NCBI RefSeq assembly: GCF_002847445.1 | Contig: NZ_CP025430.1 | Location: forward strand, 3,654,501-3,718,500 | Reading direction: 5' to 3' | Length of the DNA: 64,000 nucleotides | Source: Paracoccus zhejiangensis | Lineage (GTDB): Bacteria; Pseudomonadota; Alphaproteobacteria; Rhodobacterales; Rhodobacteraceae | Shown here: in pieces, positions 27,308 through 39,921 of the stretch | How positions within the stretch are numbered: the stretch's first letter is position 1 | Layout of the letters: the number at the start of each line of letters is the position of its first letter | The notes under the pieces: generated by a model | The model's database searches: none | Told to the model about the DNA's origin: nothing | The model's input: the letters and a program-made list of their open reading frames with translations, nothing else | Position numbers and translations under genes: made by a program

Positions 27308-28750
27308 TTACAGCGCCGCCGCGTCGGAAGTGAAGTCGGCCAGAGTGAAGCCATCGGGCAAGAGTTCAACCTCCCATTCCGGGCCGTCAGGCAGGTTCGC
27401 GGGCAGGCGCGCGACCGCCAGCGCCTCGAACAATGTCGTCGGGTCACCGGGAAAGCGGACGAGTTGTGCCTTGCCCTGCCGCACGATCCTGAGGAAGGCC
27501 AGATCATAGCCGAGAAGCGCCAGCAGCCACGGATCATCCTCGCCCTCGCCGATCAGGTAATCGGCAAAGCTCTCGGCCTCGAGCGGGGTGAAAAGGCGCG
27601 GATCGCGGGCGGTGTGGAAGCGGCCCAGCAGCGTCTCTGTGCTGTTGCCGTCTCGCAAGAGCAGATAGCGCAGCGTGCGCGGCATGGCACGGACCAGAAT
27701 CGAGCCGCGAAAGCTGCGGGCGAGCTTGGCGTAAAGCCGCAGCGCCTTGGCATCATCGGGCCAGGGATGCTGCTCGGGATCGGCCTGCCAGACGGCGCGG
27801 GTCGCGCCGTCTTCCCAGTCAGCGGAAGCGGGGCCGGGGGTGGCTGGCCGGGGAACAAGCGCGGCGGGCGGCGCGTCCGAGCGGCTGATGCCGGCGCGGT
27901 CCCAGATCTCGCGCAACTCGTTCACCGTATCGTCCAGCTCCTCGGGCGCCATGCGCTCGAGGAAGGTATCGTAGATCTCGAAATTCAGCGCGCCGAGATT
28001 GGGCAGGCTTTGCACCACCTCGCGCGAGAAGGCAGCGAGGTCGACCGGCATCTCGCCGGAATGACTGTCCAGCCAGTAGCCGTCCATCTCCTGCCCGCCG
28101 GCCAGGTGAATTTCCCAGACCCGGTCCAGCGGGATCTGCGCCAGAAAATCCTGCATCCGGATGCGGCCGTTCCGCTCGTTGCAGTAGAGGTTGTGCAGGT
28201 CCAAGAGGATGCCGCAGCCGGTTTCCTCGCAGATGCGCGCGACGAATTCACCATCGGGCATCTCGAACGCCTTGCGGGCGAAATAGGCGACGCCGGTTTC
28301 GATGGCGACGGGGCGGCCCACACCTCCGGCAAAGGCGCGGATGTTCCGGGCGGCGATCTGGACGCCCTCATCGGTCTGCAGCGGCGGCAGCAGGAAGCCC
28401 GCCGCCTTGTGCGGGGTGCCGGCGATCGACAGGTGCTCGCTGACCCAGGGGCTGTCCAGTCGCTCGGCGACGCGGCGCAGCAGAGACAGTTGCGCCGGAT
28501 GTGGGCGGCGGGTGCCACCGATCGGCATGCCGACCGAATGGACCAGCTTTTTCTGCGGCAGTTCGGCAAGCATGTCGAAGGCCGGGGTGAATTCGTAGAA
28601 GGGCCCGTCGAACGGGTCATCGGCCAGCCAAAGCGTCTGCGGCTCGATCTCCAGCACATCCAGTGCGGTGGGACGGCGCTGCAGGAAGGGCTTCAGCGCC
28701 GTCGAGAAGATCATGCCGATTCCGAGCTTGGGGGCCTGGAATGCAGCCAT
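27308..28750 (-). CDS. DUF692/MNIO-type protein fused to a C-terminal partner-like domain
   Basis: A 480-residue protein. Residues 1-290 match the DUF692 TIM-barrel family, multinuclear non-heme iron oxidases that modify peptides (MbnB, TglH, BufB). Likely ligands are H71 in HSVG, E105-H106 in SEHL, E151 in IETG, D184 in LLDLHN, H215 in EIHLAG, D228 and H230 in LDSH, and E258 in FEIYD. It is diverged: HLAGG replaces the usual HLAGH and DLHN replaces DVNN. Residues about 311-480 resemble the separate partner proteins (MbnC, TglI, DUF2063). ATG at 28750 follows the upstream stop after one base; TTG at 28759 is the alternative. Confidence 0.8.
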   Translation of the reverse strand: MAAFQAPKLGIGMIFSTALKPFLQRRPTALDVLEIEPQTLWLADDPFDGPFYEFTPAFDMLAELPQKKLVHSVGMPIGGTRRPHPAQLSLLRRVAERLDSPWVSEHLSIAGTPHKAAGFLLPPLQTDEGVQIAARNIRAFAGGVGRPVAIETGVAYFARKAFEMPDGEFVARICEETGCGILLDLHNLYCNERNGRIRMQDFLAQIPLDRVWEIHLAGGQEMDGYWLDSHSGEMPVDLAAFSREVVQSLPNLGALNFEIYDTFLERMAPEELDDTVNELREIWDRAGISRSDAPPAALVPRPATPGPASADWEDGATRAVWQADPEQHPWPDDAKALRLYAKLARSFRGSILVRAMPRTLRYLLLRDGNSTETLLGRFHTARDPRLFTPLEAESFADYLIGEGEDDPWLLALLGYDLAFLRIVRQGKAQLVRFPGDPTTLFEALAVARLPANLPDGPEWEVELLPDGFTLADFTSDAAAL

Positions 28751-28751
28751 G

Positions 28752-29174
28752 TCAGCCAATGGTCATCACCTGTTCGCGAAGGTTCATCCGGGCGTCGAGC
28801 ACCAGCGAACGTTCGAGGTTGAAGCGCCAGTCGCAGCCGGTGGCACAGGCGACATGGCCGGTCAGTTCGGCCAGCTTGTCGATGGCGGCAAAGACCGTGT
28901 CGATATTGCCGGCCGCATCGGGGTTGAGGCCGATATCCAGGGTCTTGCCCGACGCCAGTCCGCGCCGTCCCGGCAGGGACACCGGATGCTCGCTCACATC
29001 CTTTTCAAAGATGAAGTCGCGCTGCAGTTCGAACATGATGTCGTGACCCGAGCAGCAGGCCTGGCAGCCCAGATGGCCCAGCACGCTGCCGACCGCCTTT
29101 TTCAGCCGGTCGATATCCGAGGCGACGCTGGCCGGCAGCGAGACCCGGACGGGGTTGGTGGAGATGTCCTTCAT
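28752..29174 (-). CDS. Cysteine-cluster protein upstream of DUF692 gene; candidate peptide substrate
   Basis: A 140-residue soluble protein without signal peptide. It has two cysteine clusters: GCQACCSGHD (C37, C40, C41, H44) and VACATGCDW (C110, C114). The two halves look related in order: a helix, a cysteine cluster, then a basic or acidic strand (MFELQRDF, WRFNLERS). It ends one base before the DUF692 start, so the two are translationally coupled. It could be the substrate of that enzyme, an iron or copper carrier for it, or an unrelated metal protein. I know no named family for it. Confidence 0.65.
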   Translation of the reverse strand: MKDISTNPVRVSLPASVASDIDRLKKAVGSVLGHLGCQACCSGHDIMFELQRDFIFEKDVSEHPVSLPGRRGLASGKTLDIGLNPDAAGNIDTVFAAIDKLAELTGHVACATGCDWRFNLERSLVLDARMNLREQVMTIG

Positions 29175-29196
29175 AATCGATCCCTACTCCAGAGAT

Positions 29197-29208
29197 ATTC
29201 GCGCGAAT
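29197..29208. promoter_or_regulatory. Perfect palindrome upstream of the DUF692 operon
   Basis: ATTCGCGCGAAT is a perfect 12-base palindrome, 23 bases upstream of the start of the cysteine-cluster gene. A further CTGCGCGAATT half follows at once (29209-29219). Its place between a ribosome site and an AT-rich promoter stretch fits an operator. The regulator is unknown and not encoded nearby. Confidence 0.45.
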
Positions 29209-29218
29209 CTGCGCGAAT

Positions 29219-29300
29219 TAATAAATAACATAATTATTTTTAAATTGAGATTTATTTTAAATATGCGAAATTATTTAAATTGAAGCTCATATATTAAAAT
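29219..29300. other. AT-rich island in the DUF692 operon upstream region
   Basis: By my count about 10 of 82 bases are G or C, against roughly two thirds in the rest of the window. It contains two direct repeats, TAATTATTTTTAAATTGA (29231-29248) and AAATTATTTAAATTGA (29268-29283). It is non-coding and sits between the mutarotase end and the cysteine-cluster gene. It may be a strong promoter with UP elements, a nucleoid-protein site, or a scar of transferred DNA. Confidence 0.7.
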
Positions 29301-29377
29301 CAGCGTTGTTTCGGCTTTAGCCGTGTGAGTGGAGGTCGCTGACGAAGCCATCGGTTCCGCGCTGGATCCGCGATCCG

Positions 29378-29707
29378 CTAGTCATGATGAAACACCTCGT
29401 CCATCATCGCCCACCACTCGCCGTCCGTGCGGCTTGCCAGCGGCTCCTGGCAGGGATCGGTCAGGCGCCACCAGTCCTGCGTTACCGGATCGGCGGCGAT
29501 GGCGGCCATGTCGGCGGCGAAATCGGTGCCGTGGTATTCCCATGTGCCAAAGAGGATATTCTCGGGCTCGCGCAGGAAGATGGTGTAGTTGCGGATGTTC
29601 GATGCCGAGATCCGCGCAAGGACGGCGGGCCAGGCCGCCGCGTGGAGCGCCTTGTACTCGGCCACCTTCCCGGGCTTCAGCCCGATCATCATGCCCATGC
29701 GTTGCAT
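29378..29707 (-). CDS. L-fucose/L-rhamnose mutarotase (COG3254, RhaM-like)
   Basis: A 109-residue ferredoxin-like sugar mutarotase. It has MGLKPG-like start (MMIGLKPGKVAEYKALHAAAWPAV), SNIRNYTIFLRE and WWRLTDPCQEPL, the hallmark of the RhaM/DUF718 family. It interconverts pyranose anomers so that the dehydrogenase sees the right one. It is the last gene of the fucose-type operon, 53 bases after the SDR. The longer frame up to 29809 overlaps that gene and has no good start. Sugar specificity comes from context only. Confidence 0.88.
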   Translation of the reverse strand: MQRMGMMIGLKPGKVAEYKALHAAAWPAVLARISASNIRNYTIFLREPENILFGTWEYHGTDFAADMAAIAADPVTQDWWRLTDPCQEPLASRTDGEWWAMMDEVFHHD

Positions 29708-29759
29708 CAGGATACCTTGCCCTCTTACCTCAACTTCGCGCCGGTGATCCGAACGGGTC

Positions 29760-31554
<1,795 letters not shown>

Positions 31555-31615
31555 CTTGGTTTCCTCCGGGTTGGGATGGGTATCGGGGTCTGGAACGTTG
31601 TCCGTTCTCTCTGTG

Positions 31616-32611
31616 TCATCCGGCACGACGCCGGCGCAGCATGTCTGCGTAAACGGCGAAGATGATGATCGCGCCGGTCACGACGGTCTGCCATTCCTGC
31701 GCCACGGACATGATGCGCAGGCCGTTCAGCAGCACGCCCATGATGAGCGCGCCGATAATGGTGCCAAGGATCGAGCCGCGCCCGCCCGCCAGCGAGGTGC
31801 CGCCGATCACCACGGCGGCGATGGCGTCCAGCTCGTAGCCCTGACCGAGCGCAGGCTGCGCCGAGTTGAGGCGCGAGGCGATCAGCAACCCGGCAATGCC
31901 GCAAATGCCGCCAGCCAGCGCATAGATCGCCACCTTCCAGCCATCGGCATTCACCCCCGACAGCCGCACCGCCTCTTCGTTCGAGCCAAGCGCAAAGCAA
32001 TAGCGGCCAAGCGTGGTGCGGTTCAGCATCCACGAGATCGCCAGCGCCAGAAGGAACAGGATCAGCACGCCATTCGGCACCGGCACCGCCGGAAAGATCG
32101 ACCCGATCAGCGAGCCGGTCGAGATCAGCGGGAAGGACGGGGTGTCGTTGAAATAGATCGGCTTTGTCCCCGAGATGACCAGCGACAGGCCCTTGAGGAT
32201 CAGCATCATCCCCAGCGTGGCGATGAAGGGCGGGATCTTCATCCGCGCGACCAGGGAGCCCGAGATGAAGCCGCAGGCCGTTCCCGCCGCGATGGCTGCG
32301 ATGACACCAAGCGGCAGCGGCAGGCCCCAGAAGGTCAAGACCACCCCGGCGATGACGGCGGTGAAGGTCATCAGCGTACCGACCGACAGGTCGATCCCGC
32401 CGGTAATGATGACCAGCGTGGCGGCGATGGCCAGGACCCCGTTCACGCTCGTTGCCTGCAGGATGGCGAGGATATTGGCGGTCTGCAGGAAGTTCGGCGA
32501 GGCCAGCGAGAAGAAGACCAGAAGCGCGATCAGGCTGGCGAAGGCCAGAAGCTTCTGCTGCGCGCCCGAGGCGATGGCCCGGGGCTTGGCGGCGATGGGG
32601 GTTGCGGTCAT
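31616..32611 (-). CDS. Sugar ABC importer, permease (RbsC type)
   Basis: A 331-residue hydrophobic permease with about ten helices. It has the RbsC-family segments [32 protein letters not shown] and [15 protein letters not shown], then [27 protein letters not shown]. Its ATG overlaps the ATPase stop by four bases. A cytoplasmic RRRR tail ends it. It is part of the fucose-type operon. Confidence 0.93.
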   Translation of the reverse strand: MTATPIAAKPRAIASGAQQKLLAFASLIALLVFFSLASPNFLQTANILAILQATSVNGVLAIAATLVIITGGIDLSVGTLMTFTAVIAGVVLTFWGLPLPLGVIAAIAAGTACGFISGSLVARMKIPPFIATLGMMLILKGLSLVISGTKPIYFNDTPSFPLISTGSLIGSIFPAVPVPNGVLILFLLALAISWMLNRTTLGRYCFALGSNEEAVRLSGVNADGWKVAIYALAGGICGIAGLLIASRLNSAQPALGQGYELDAIAAVVIGGTSLAGGRGSILGTIIGALIMGVLLNGLRIMSVAQEWQTVVTGAIIIFAVYADMLRRRRAG

Positions 32612-34128
32612 GCGGATGCTCCTTCTGCGGCGTGGTCGCGCTGGGTGGCCAGGCGCATGATCTCGTGCTGGCTGGTGGTTGGGCCGCCGGGCAGGATGCC
32701 GGTCAGCCGCCCCTCGCACATGACGGCGATGCGATGGGACAGGCGCAGCACCTCTGGCAGTTCCGAGGAGATCACGATGATCGCCTTGCCGGCCTCGGCG
32801 AGGCTCTGCAGAAGCCGATAGATCTCGGCCTTGGCGCCGACATCGATGCCGCGCGTGGGCTCGTCAAAGATCAGGATATCGCAGTCGCGCAACAGCCACT
32901 TGGCGATGACCACCTTTTGCTGGTTCCCGCCCGAGAGAAGCCGCACCTCCTGCTGGTCCGAAGGGGTGCGGATGGCGAGGCTGGCGATATAGCTGGTGGC
33001 GACCTTGGCCAGCCCGGCCTCGTTCACCCTGAGGAAGCGGTCCGAGAAACGGTCAAGCGAGGTCAGCGCGATATTGCCGCGCACATCGATGCCAAGGGCC
33101 AGCCCGAACTGCTTGCGGTCCTCGGACAGGTAGCCGATGCCCGCGCCCACCGCGTCGCGCGGGCTGCGGATCGGACGGGCGCTGCCATGAACCAGAATTT
33201 CGCCACCCTCGCGTGGATCGGCGCCAAAGATCACCCGCGCCACCTCGGTCCGGCCTGCTCCCATCAGCCCGGCAAAACCCAGGATCTCGCCACGCCGCAG
33301 GGTGAAGCTGACATCGCGCACCATCCGCCCGGCGCTCAGGCCCCGCACCTCCAGCGCCACGGGCGCATCGCCGAGATCGGGGATGGCGATGCTGGTCTGT
33401 TCCAGCTCGCGCCCGACCATCATCGAGATGATCGTCTCGATCGGCGTATCCTCGGCGGTGACGGTGCCGACATAGGCGCCATCGCGCATGATCGTCACCC
33501 GGTCCGAGATGCGGCGGATCTCGATCATCTTGTGGCTGATATAGACAATCGCCACGCCCTCGGATTTCAGCCGGCGGATGATGGCGAACAACTCCTCCGT
33601 CTCGGTCTCGTTCAGGGCCGCCGTCGGCTCGTCCATGATGAGGATGCGCGAACGGAAGGACAGCGCCTTGGCGATCTCGACCATCTGCTGCTTGGCAATG
33701 GTCAGCCGGCGCACCTCGGCGGTGGGGTCCAGCGGCACCTTCATCGCGGCAAAGATCGCCTCGGCGTCGCGGTTCAGCCGCTCCTCGTCCAGCACGCCCC
33801 AGCGGCTGCGGGGTTCGCGGCCGATGAAGATGTTCTGCGCCACCGTCAGGTCCGGCATCAGCGCCAGTTCCTGATGGATGATGCCGATCCCCAGATCCTG
33901 CGCCGCGCGGGGACCGATGATGCGGACCTCGCTGCCGTTTACCTGCACGCTGCCGCTATCGGCGCTGTAGATCCCCGCAAGAATCTTCATCAGCGTGGAC
34001 TTGCCGGCCCCGTTTTCGCCCATCAGCGCATGAACCTCGCCGGCCCTCAGGTCGAACTGCGCATTGCGCAGGGCATGGACGCCGGGAAAGTGTTTCTCGA
34101 TGGCGCTCATGCGGATGACTTCGCTCAT
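32608..34128 (-). CDS. Sugar ABC importer, double ATP-binding subunit (RbsA type)
   Basis: A 506-residue fused ATPase. The first half has [14 protein letters not shown] and [15 protein letters not shown]; the second has [16 protein letters not shown] as degenerate P-loop and [15 protein letters not shown]. This asymmetry is normal for RbsA/MglA subunits. ATG at 34128 overlaps the zinc dehydrogenase stop by four bases. It energises the RbsC-like permease. Confidence 0.94.
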   Translation of the reverse strand: MSEVIRMSAIEKHFPGVHALRNAQFDLRAGEVHALMGENGAGKSTLMKILAGIYSADSGSVQVNGSEVRIIGPRAAQDLGIGIIHQELALMPDLTVAQNIFIGREPRSRWGVLDEERLNRDAEAIFAAMKVPLDPTAEVRRLTIAKQQMVEIAKALSFRSRILIMDEPTAALNETETEELFAIIRRLKSEGVAIVYISHKMIEIRRISDRVTIMRDGAYVGTVTAEDTPIETIISMMVGRELEQTSIAIPDLGDAPVALEVRGLSAGRMVRDVSFTLRRGEILGFAGLMGAGRTEVARVIFGADPREGGEILVHGSARPIRSPRDAVGAGIGYLSEDRKQFGLALGIDVRGNIALTSLDRFSDRFLRVNEAGLAKVATSYIASLAIRTPSDQQEVRLLSGGNQQKVVIAKWLLRDCDILIFDEPTRGIDVGAKAEIYRLLQSLAEAGKAIIVISSELPEVLRLSHRIAVMCEGRLTGILPGGPTTSQHEIMRLATQRDHAAEGASA

Positions 34129-35129
34129 CCTGCTGCCTCCATGGTGACGATGGCCTTGATCAGCCGGCCACGGTCGGCGGCGAGTTCCGGCAGGCGCCGG
34201 GGCAGATCCGCCAGTGCGATCTGTTCCGACATGAGCGCATCCGCCTGAATGGCGCCTGAACGCAACGCCTCCATCACCAGTTCAAAATCCTCGGCGGTCG
34301 CATTGCGCGAACCGATCAGCCGCATCTCGCGCTTGTGGAACTCGGGGTCCGAGAAGCCGATGCGGTCCTGCACGATGGAGATCAGGACATAACTCCCACC
34401 ATGAGCCACATGGGCAAAGCCAGCCTCGATCGCGCCTGCATGGCCGGTGGCGTCGAAGACCACGTCGAAGCCATCAGAGGCTGCCGGGTCGATGCTGCCG
34501 CGCAGCTGGTGAAACCCCAGCCCTTCCGCCTGCGCCAGTCGCGCGGGCGTGGTGTCCAGCAGATGCACCTCCGCCCCCCTCAGCCGCGCGAACAGCGCCG
34601 CGCCAAGCCCGATGGGTCCGGCGCCGGTGACCAGCACCCGGTCGCCCGCCGCAACCTCGCCCCGGCGCACGGCATGGGCACCGATGGCCAGAAACTCGAC
34701 CATCGCCGCTGCGTGCAATGGCAGGTCGCCCGCCGGGTAGAGGTTCCCCGCTGGCACCGCGATCCTTGCGCAAAGACCGCCATCCCGATGCACGCCCAGC
34801 ACCTCGATCCGGGCGCAGCAATTCGGCTTGCCACGCTGGCAGGCCCGACAATCCCCGCAGGCGAGATAGGGGTTGATGACCACCGCATCGCCCGCGGCCC
34901 AGCCCGCCGCATCGGCTGCGACGCGGCCGGACAGTTCGTGGCCGATCACGCGCGGATAATTCAGGTAGGGATGCTTGCCCGCGAAGATGTGGAAATCGGT
35001 GCCGCACAGCCCCACGGCGGCGATGTCGACCAGCACCCAGCCTTCGGGGGCGGTTTCCGGCAGATCGACCTCGGTCAGGGCGAACTGGCCCGGGGTGACG
35101 CAGGTGCCGCACAGCATCGTCCTTGCCAT
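34125..35129 (-). CDS. Zinc-dependent alcohol/polyol dehydrogenase
   Basis: A 334-residue medium-chain dehydrogenase. The catalytic zinc ligands are in GLCGTDFH and GHE (IGHELSG). Four structural cysteines lie in [15 protein letters not shown], and the NAD site is [23 protein letters not shown] at 35129 follows GGGAGGCGCTTGGA. It is the first gene of the fucose-type operon. In that setting it could oxidise 2-keto-3-deoxy-L-fuconate or a related hydroxy acid, but that is inference. Confidence 0.9.
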   Translation of the reverse strand: MARTMLCGTCVTPGQFALTEVDLPETAPEGWVLVDIAAVGLCGTDFHIFAGKHPYLNYPRVIGHELSGRVAADAAGWAAGDAVVINPYLACGDCRACQRGKPNCCARIEVLGVHRDGGLCARIAVPAGNLYPAGDLPLHAAAMVEFLAIGAHAVRRGEVAAGDRVLVTGAGPIGLGAALFARLRGAEVHLLDTTPARLAQAEGLGFHQLRGSIDPAASDGFDVVFDATGHAGAIEAGFAHVAHGGSYVLISIVQDRIGFSDPEFHKREMRLIGSRNATAEDFELVMEALRSGAIQADALMSEQIALADLPRRLPELAADRGRLIKAIVTMEAAG

Positions 35130-35158
35130 TCCAAGCGCCTCCCGTCGCTTTCGGGCTT

Positions 35159-35200
35159 TTATGATAAAGAACACTAGACGAAGGAATTCGGCGCTGTAAA
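35159..35200 (-). promoter_or_regulatory. Promoter and operator of the fucose-type operon
   Basis: On the minus strand: TTTACA (35195-35200), a 16-base spacer, then TCTAGT (35173-35178), directly followed by GTTCTTTATCATAA (35159-35172). The promoter of the fuconolactonase gene has the same layout with GTTTTTTATCATTA. The shared 14-base motif just downstream of both -10 boxes fits a repressor site controlling both transcripts. Confidence 0.65.
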
Positions 35201-35229
35201 CTGTTTTTAATCGATCAGTACAAATGTAC
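35200..35229 (+). promoter_or_regulatory. Candidate autoregulatory region of the GntR regulator
   Basis: Just upstream of the regulator lie ACTGTTTTTAATC (35200-35212), 11 of 13 bases like the operator AGTGTTTTTTATC, and the inverted repeat GTAC-AAAT-GTAC (35218-35229), nine bases from the start codon. Either could be the regulator's own site. Confidence 0.45.
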
Positions 35230-35237
35230 AGGACAGC

Positions 35238-36140
35238 ATGGCCCGGACCGACAGCCGATTTCGTGCGGCATACAATCAGGCCTTGGATCATCTAGGCGGT
35301 CTGACGCCCGGCGATGCCCTGCCGTCCGAGATGAAACTGGCCGAAACGTTGAAGGTCAGCCGGACGGTCGTGCGTTCGGTGCTGAAGCGGCTGGCGGAAA
35401 GCGGCATCATCGGGCTTGATGGGCGGCACAAGCCGCTGCTCAGGGCGACGCGCAAGAAGGACCGTCTGGCCGAGCGCGAGGAGTATATCTCGCTGCGCGA
35501 ATTGGAGCGCCGCTTTCTGGAATGGGTCCTGCGCTTTGACGTACCGGCCGGCACGCCCTTGAACGTGGCGCGACTGGCCAAGCGCTTCTCGGTGCCGCCA
35601 CATCTTCTGCAGGAATTCCTCGCGGGTCTCGGTCAGTTCGGACTGGTCGAGCGGCGCTCGCGCGGCGGCTGGCGGCTTCTGGGCTTCACCGCCGATTATG
35701 CCGTGGAGCTGTCGGACTTCCGGCTGCTGCTGGAAGTGAACGCGGCGCGCTGTGTAACCCAACTGCCCGACGGCGATCCGGTCTGGGCCGAACTGGACCG
35801 GCTCGACCGCGCTCATCTGGACCTGCTCGACCGGATCGACAGCGATTTCCACGCATTTTCTCGGCTGGACGAGGACTTCCATGCGGTGGTGAACGGTGTT
35901 GTCAGGAACCGCTTCATCACCGATTTCCAGAAGGTCATCTCGCTGATCTTCCACTACCATTACCAATGGGACAAGCAGCTGGAGCGCGACCGGAACAAGG
36001 CGGCCATCGGCGAGCACCGGCGGATCATCGCGGCGATGCGGTCCCGCGATCCGATTGCGGCGCAGGCCGCGATGCAGGCGCACCTGGCGACCTCGAAGGA
36101 AACGCTGATCGCCTCGCTGCGGGTGAACCAGCTGGCGTGA
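35238..36140 (+). CDS. GntR/FCD-type regulator with an additional winged-helix domain
   Basis: A 300-residue regulator. Residues 9-64 are a GntR helix-turn-helix (PSEMKLAETLKVSRTVVRSVLKRLAESGII). Residues about 88-149 look like a second winged helix (PLNVARLAKRFSVPPHLLQEFLAGLGQFGLVERR). An FCD effector domain follows with metal-ligand-like residues in DEDFHAVVNGVV and EHRRIIAAM. Ordinary FadR-type proteins have only one DNA-binding domain and are near 230 residues. It is divergent from the fucose-type operon and upstream of the lactonase, so it most likely represses both in response to a pathway intermediate. Confidence 0.85.
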   Translation: MARTDSRFRAAYNQALDHLGGLTPGDALPSEMKLAETLKVSRTVVRSVLKRLAESGIIGLDGRHKPLLRATRKKDRLAEREEYISLRELERRFLEWVLRFDVPAGTPLNVARLAKRFSVPPHLLQEFLAGLGQFGLVERRSRGGWRLLGFTADYAVELSDFRLLLEVNAARCVTQLPDGDPVWAELDRLDRAHLDLLDRIDSDFHAFSRLDEDFHAVVNGVVRNRFITDFQKVISLIFHYHYQWDKQLERDRNKAAIGEHRRIIAAMRSRDPIAAQAAMQAHLATSKETLIASLRVNQLA

Positions 36141-36152
36141 CCGCCAGACCGA

Positions 36153-36194
36153 TTGACAGGGCATTTGCCGTCTCGATAGTGTTTTTTATCATTA
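36153..36194 (+). promoter_or_regulatory. Promoter and operator of the fuconolactonase gene
   Basis: TTGACA (36153-36158), a 16-base spacer and GATAGT (36175-36180) form a good sigma-70 promoter. The motif GTTTTTTATCATTA (36181-36194) follows directly and, with the preceding ATA, makes an imperfect palindrome ATAGTG-N8-CATTAT. It matches the operon promoter at 35159-35200. Confidence 0.65.
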
Positions 36195-36227
36195 TGGACG
36201 AACGGTCCGGAACGGAGGGGGCTTCGC

Positions 36228-37058
36228 ATGATCGATGCACATCAGCATTTCTGGCAATTGGGTCGCGGTGATTATGCCTGGCCCAACGCGGATGTGGAGC
36301 CGATCTTCCGTGATTTCGGCCCGTCGGACCTTGCGCCGCTGATCGAGGCGGCAGGGATCGACCAGACCGTTCTGGTTCAGGCGACACCAACGGTGGCCGA
36401 GACGGAGTTCCTGCTGCAGATCGCCGCCCGCACGCCGTTCGTCGCCGGTGTCGTGGGCTGGGTGGAACTGACCGCGCCGGATGCGGTTGCGACCATCGAA
36501 CGGCTGCAGGCTGACCCGGCGCTGAAGGGATTGCGGCCCATGCTGCAGGGCATTGAGGACACGGACTGGATCCTGCAGCCCGCAGCAGAGCCCGCCTTGC
36601 GCCACATGGCGGCGACCGGCCTCTGCTTTGATGCGCTGGTCCAGCCGCGCCATCTGGAGGCGATCGCGCGCCTCGCTTCCCATCATCCCGATCTGCGCAT
36701 CGTCATCGATCACATGGCGAAGCCGAGGATTGGGGGCGAGCAAGCGCCCGAGGCCGTCTGGCTCAGCGGCATGGATGCGCTGGCGGCCCTGCCGAATGTC
36801 TGGTGCAAGTTGTCGGGCATGGTCACCGAGATCGGACCGGACTGGACCATGGCTGACCTGACTGCCCATGCGGCGCATGTGCTGGACCGCTTCGGTGCGG
36901 GCCGGGTCATGTGGGGCAGCGACTGGCCGGTGGTGAACCTCGCGGGCAACTATGCGGGCTGGCATCAGGCCGCGATGGACCTGACCGCCGGGCTGTCATC
37001 CGAAGACAGGGAACAGGTGTTCGAAGGCACAGCGCGGGCGTTCTATGGCCTGACCTGA
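36228..37058 (+). CDS. L-fuconolactonase-like amidohydrolase (COG3618)
   Basis: A 276-residue TIM-barrel metal hydrolase. It begins MIDAHQHFWQLGRGDYAWP with the HxH-type pair, has VLVQATPTVAETEFLL, the histidine in IVIDHMAKP, and ends with VMWGSDWPV, where the aspartate is catalytic. This is the sugar-lactone hydrolase group that includes L-fucono- and L-rhamnono-lactonases. It opens the lactone made by the SDR. GGAGGGGG precedes the ATG. The next enzyme, L-fuconate dehydratase, is not in the window. Confidence 0.88.
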   Translation: MIDAHQHFWQLGRGDYAWPNADVEPIFRDFGPSDLAPLIEAAGIDQTVLVQATPTVAETEFLLQIAARTPFVAGVVGWVELTAPDAVATIERLQADPALKGLRPMLQGIEDTDWILQPAAEPALRHMAATGLCFDALVQPRHLEAIARLASHHPDLRIVIDHMAKPRIGGEQAPEAVWLSGMDALAALPNVWCKLSGMVTEIGPDWTMADLTAHAAHVLDRFGAGRVMWGSDWPVVNLAGNYAGWHQAAMDLTAGLSSEDREQVFEGTARAFYGLT

Positions 37059-37076
37059 TCCAAGTTGGCTCCAATG

Positions 37077-37106
37077 AAAAAGGCCCCGGACTCTCCGGGG
37101 CCTTTT
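37077..37106. terminator. Bidirectional Rho-independent terminator
   Basis: AAAAA-GGCCCCGG-ACTCT-CCGGGGCC-TTTT is a perfect 8-base stem with A and T tracts on both sides. It ends the fuconolactonase transcript on the plus strand and clpB on the minus strand. Confidence 0.93.
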
Positions 37107-37122
37107 CACTTCTCTCTTCAGT

Positions 37123-39759
<2,637 letters not shown>

Positions 39760-39836
39760 CGGCAGTAGTCTCCTTCTGATTAGCCCCCGCTGTCGGACCA
39801 CCCATCAAGGCATGGTCAGGTGCGGGTCTTCACTGA

Positions 39837-39867
39837 CCATTTGGTCACGCCCCGACACCCTTTCAAG
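39837..39867 (-). promoter_or_regulatory. Heat-shock (RpoH/sigma-32-like) promoter of clpB
   Basis: On the minus strand CTTGAAA (39861-39867) matches the sigma-32 -35 exactly. After 16 bases comes CCAAATGG (39837-39844), a weak match to the CCCCATNT -10. It is about 80 bases upstream of clpB, where a heat-shock promoter is expected. Confidence 0.5.
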
Positions 39868-39921
39868 ACAGAAAAAATCATGGCATAAGCCCAAAGTTTT
39901 CACAATCTGCAGGAGGTCGAG

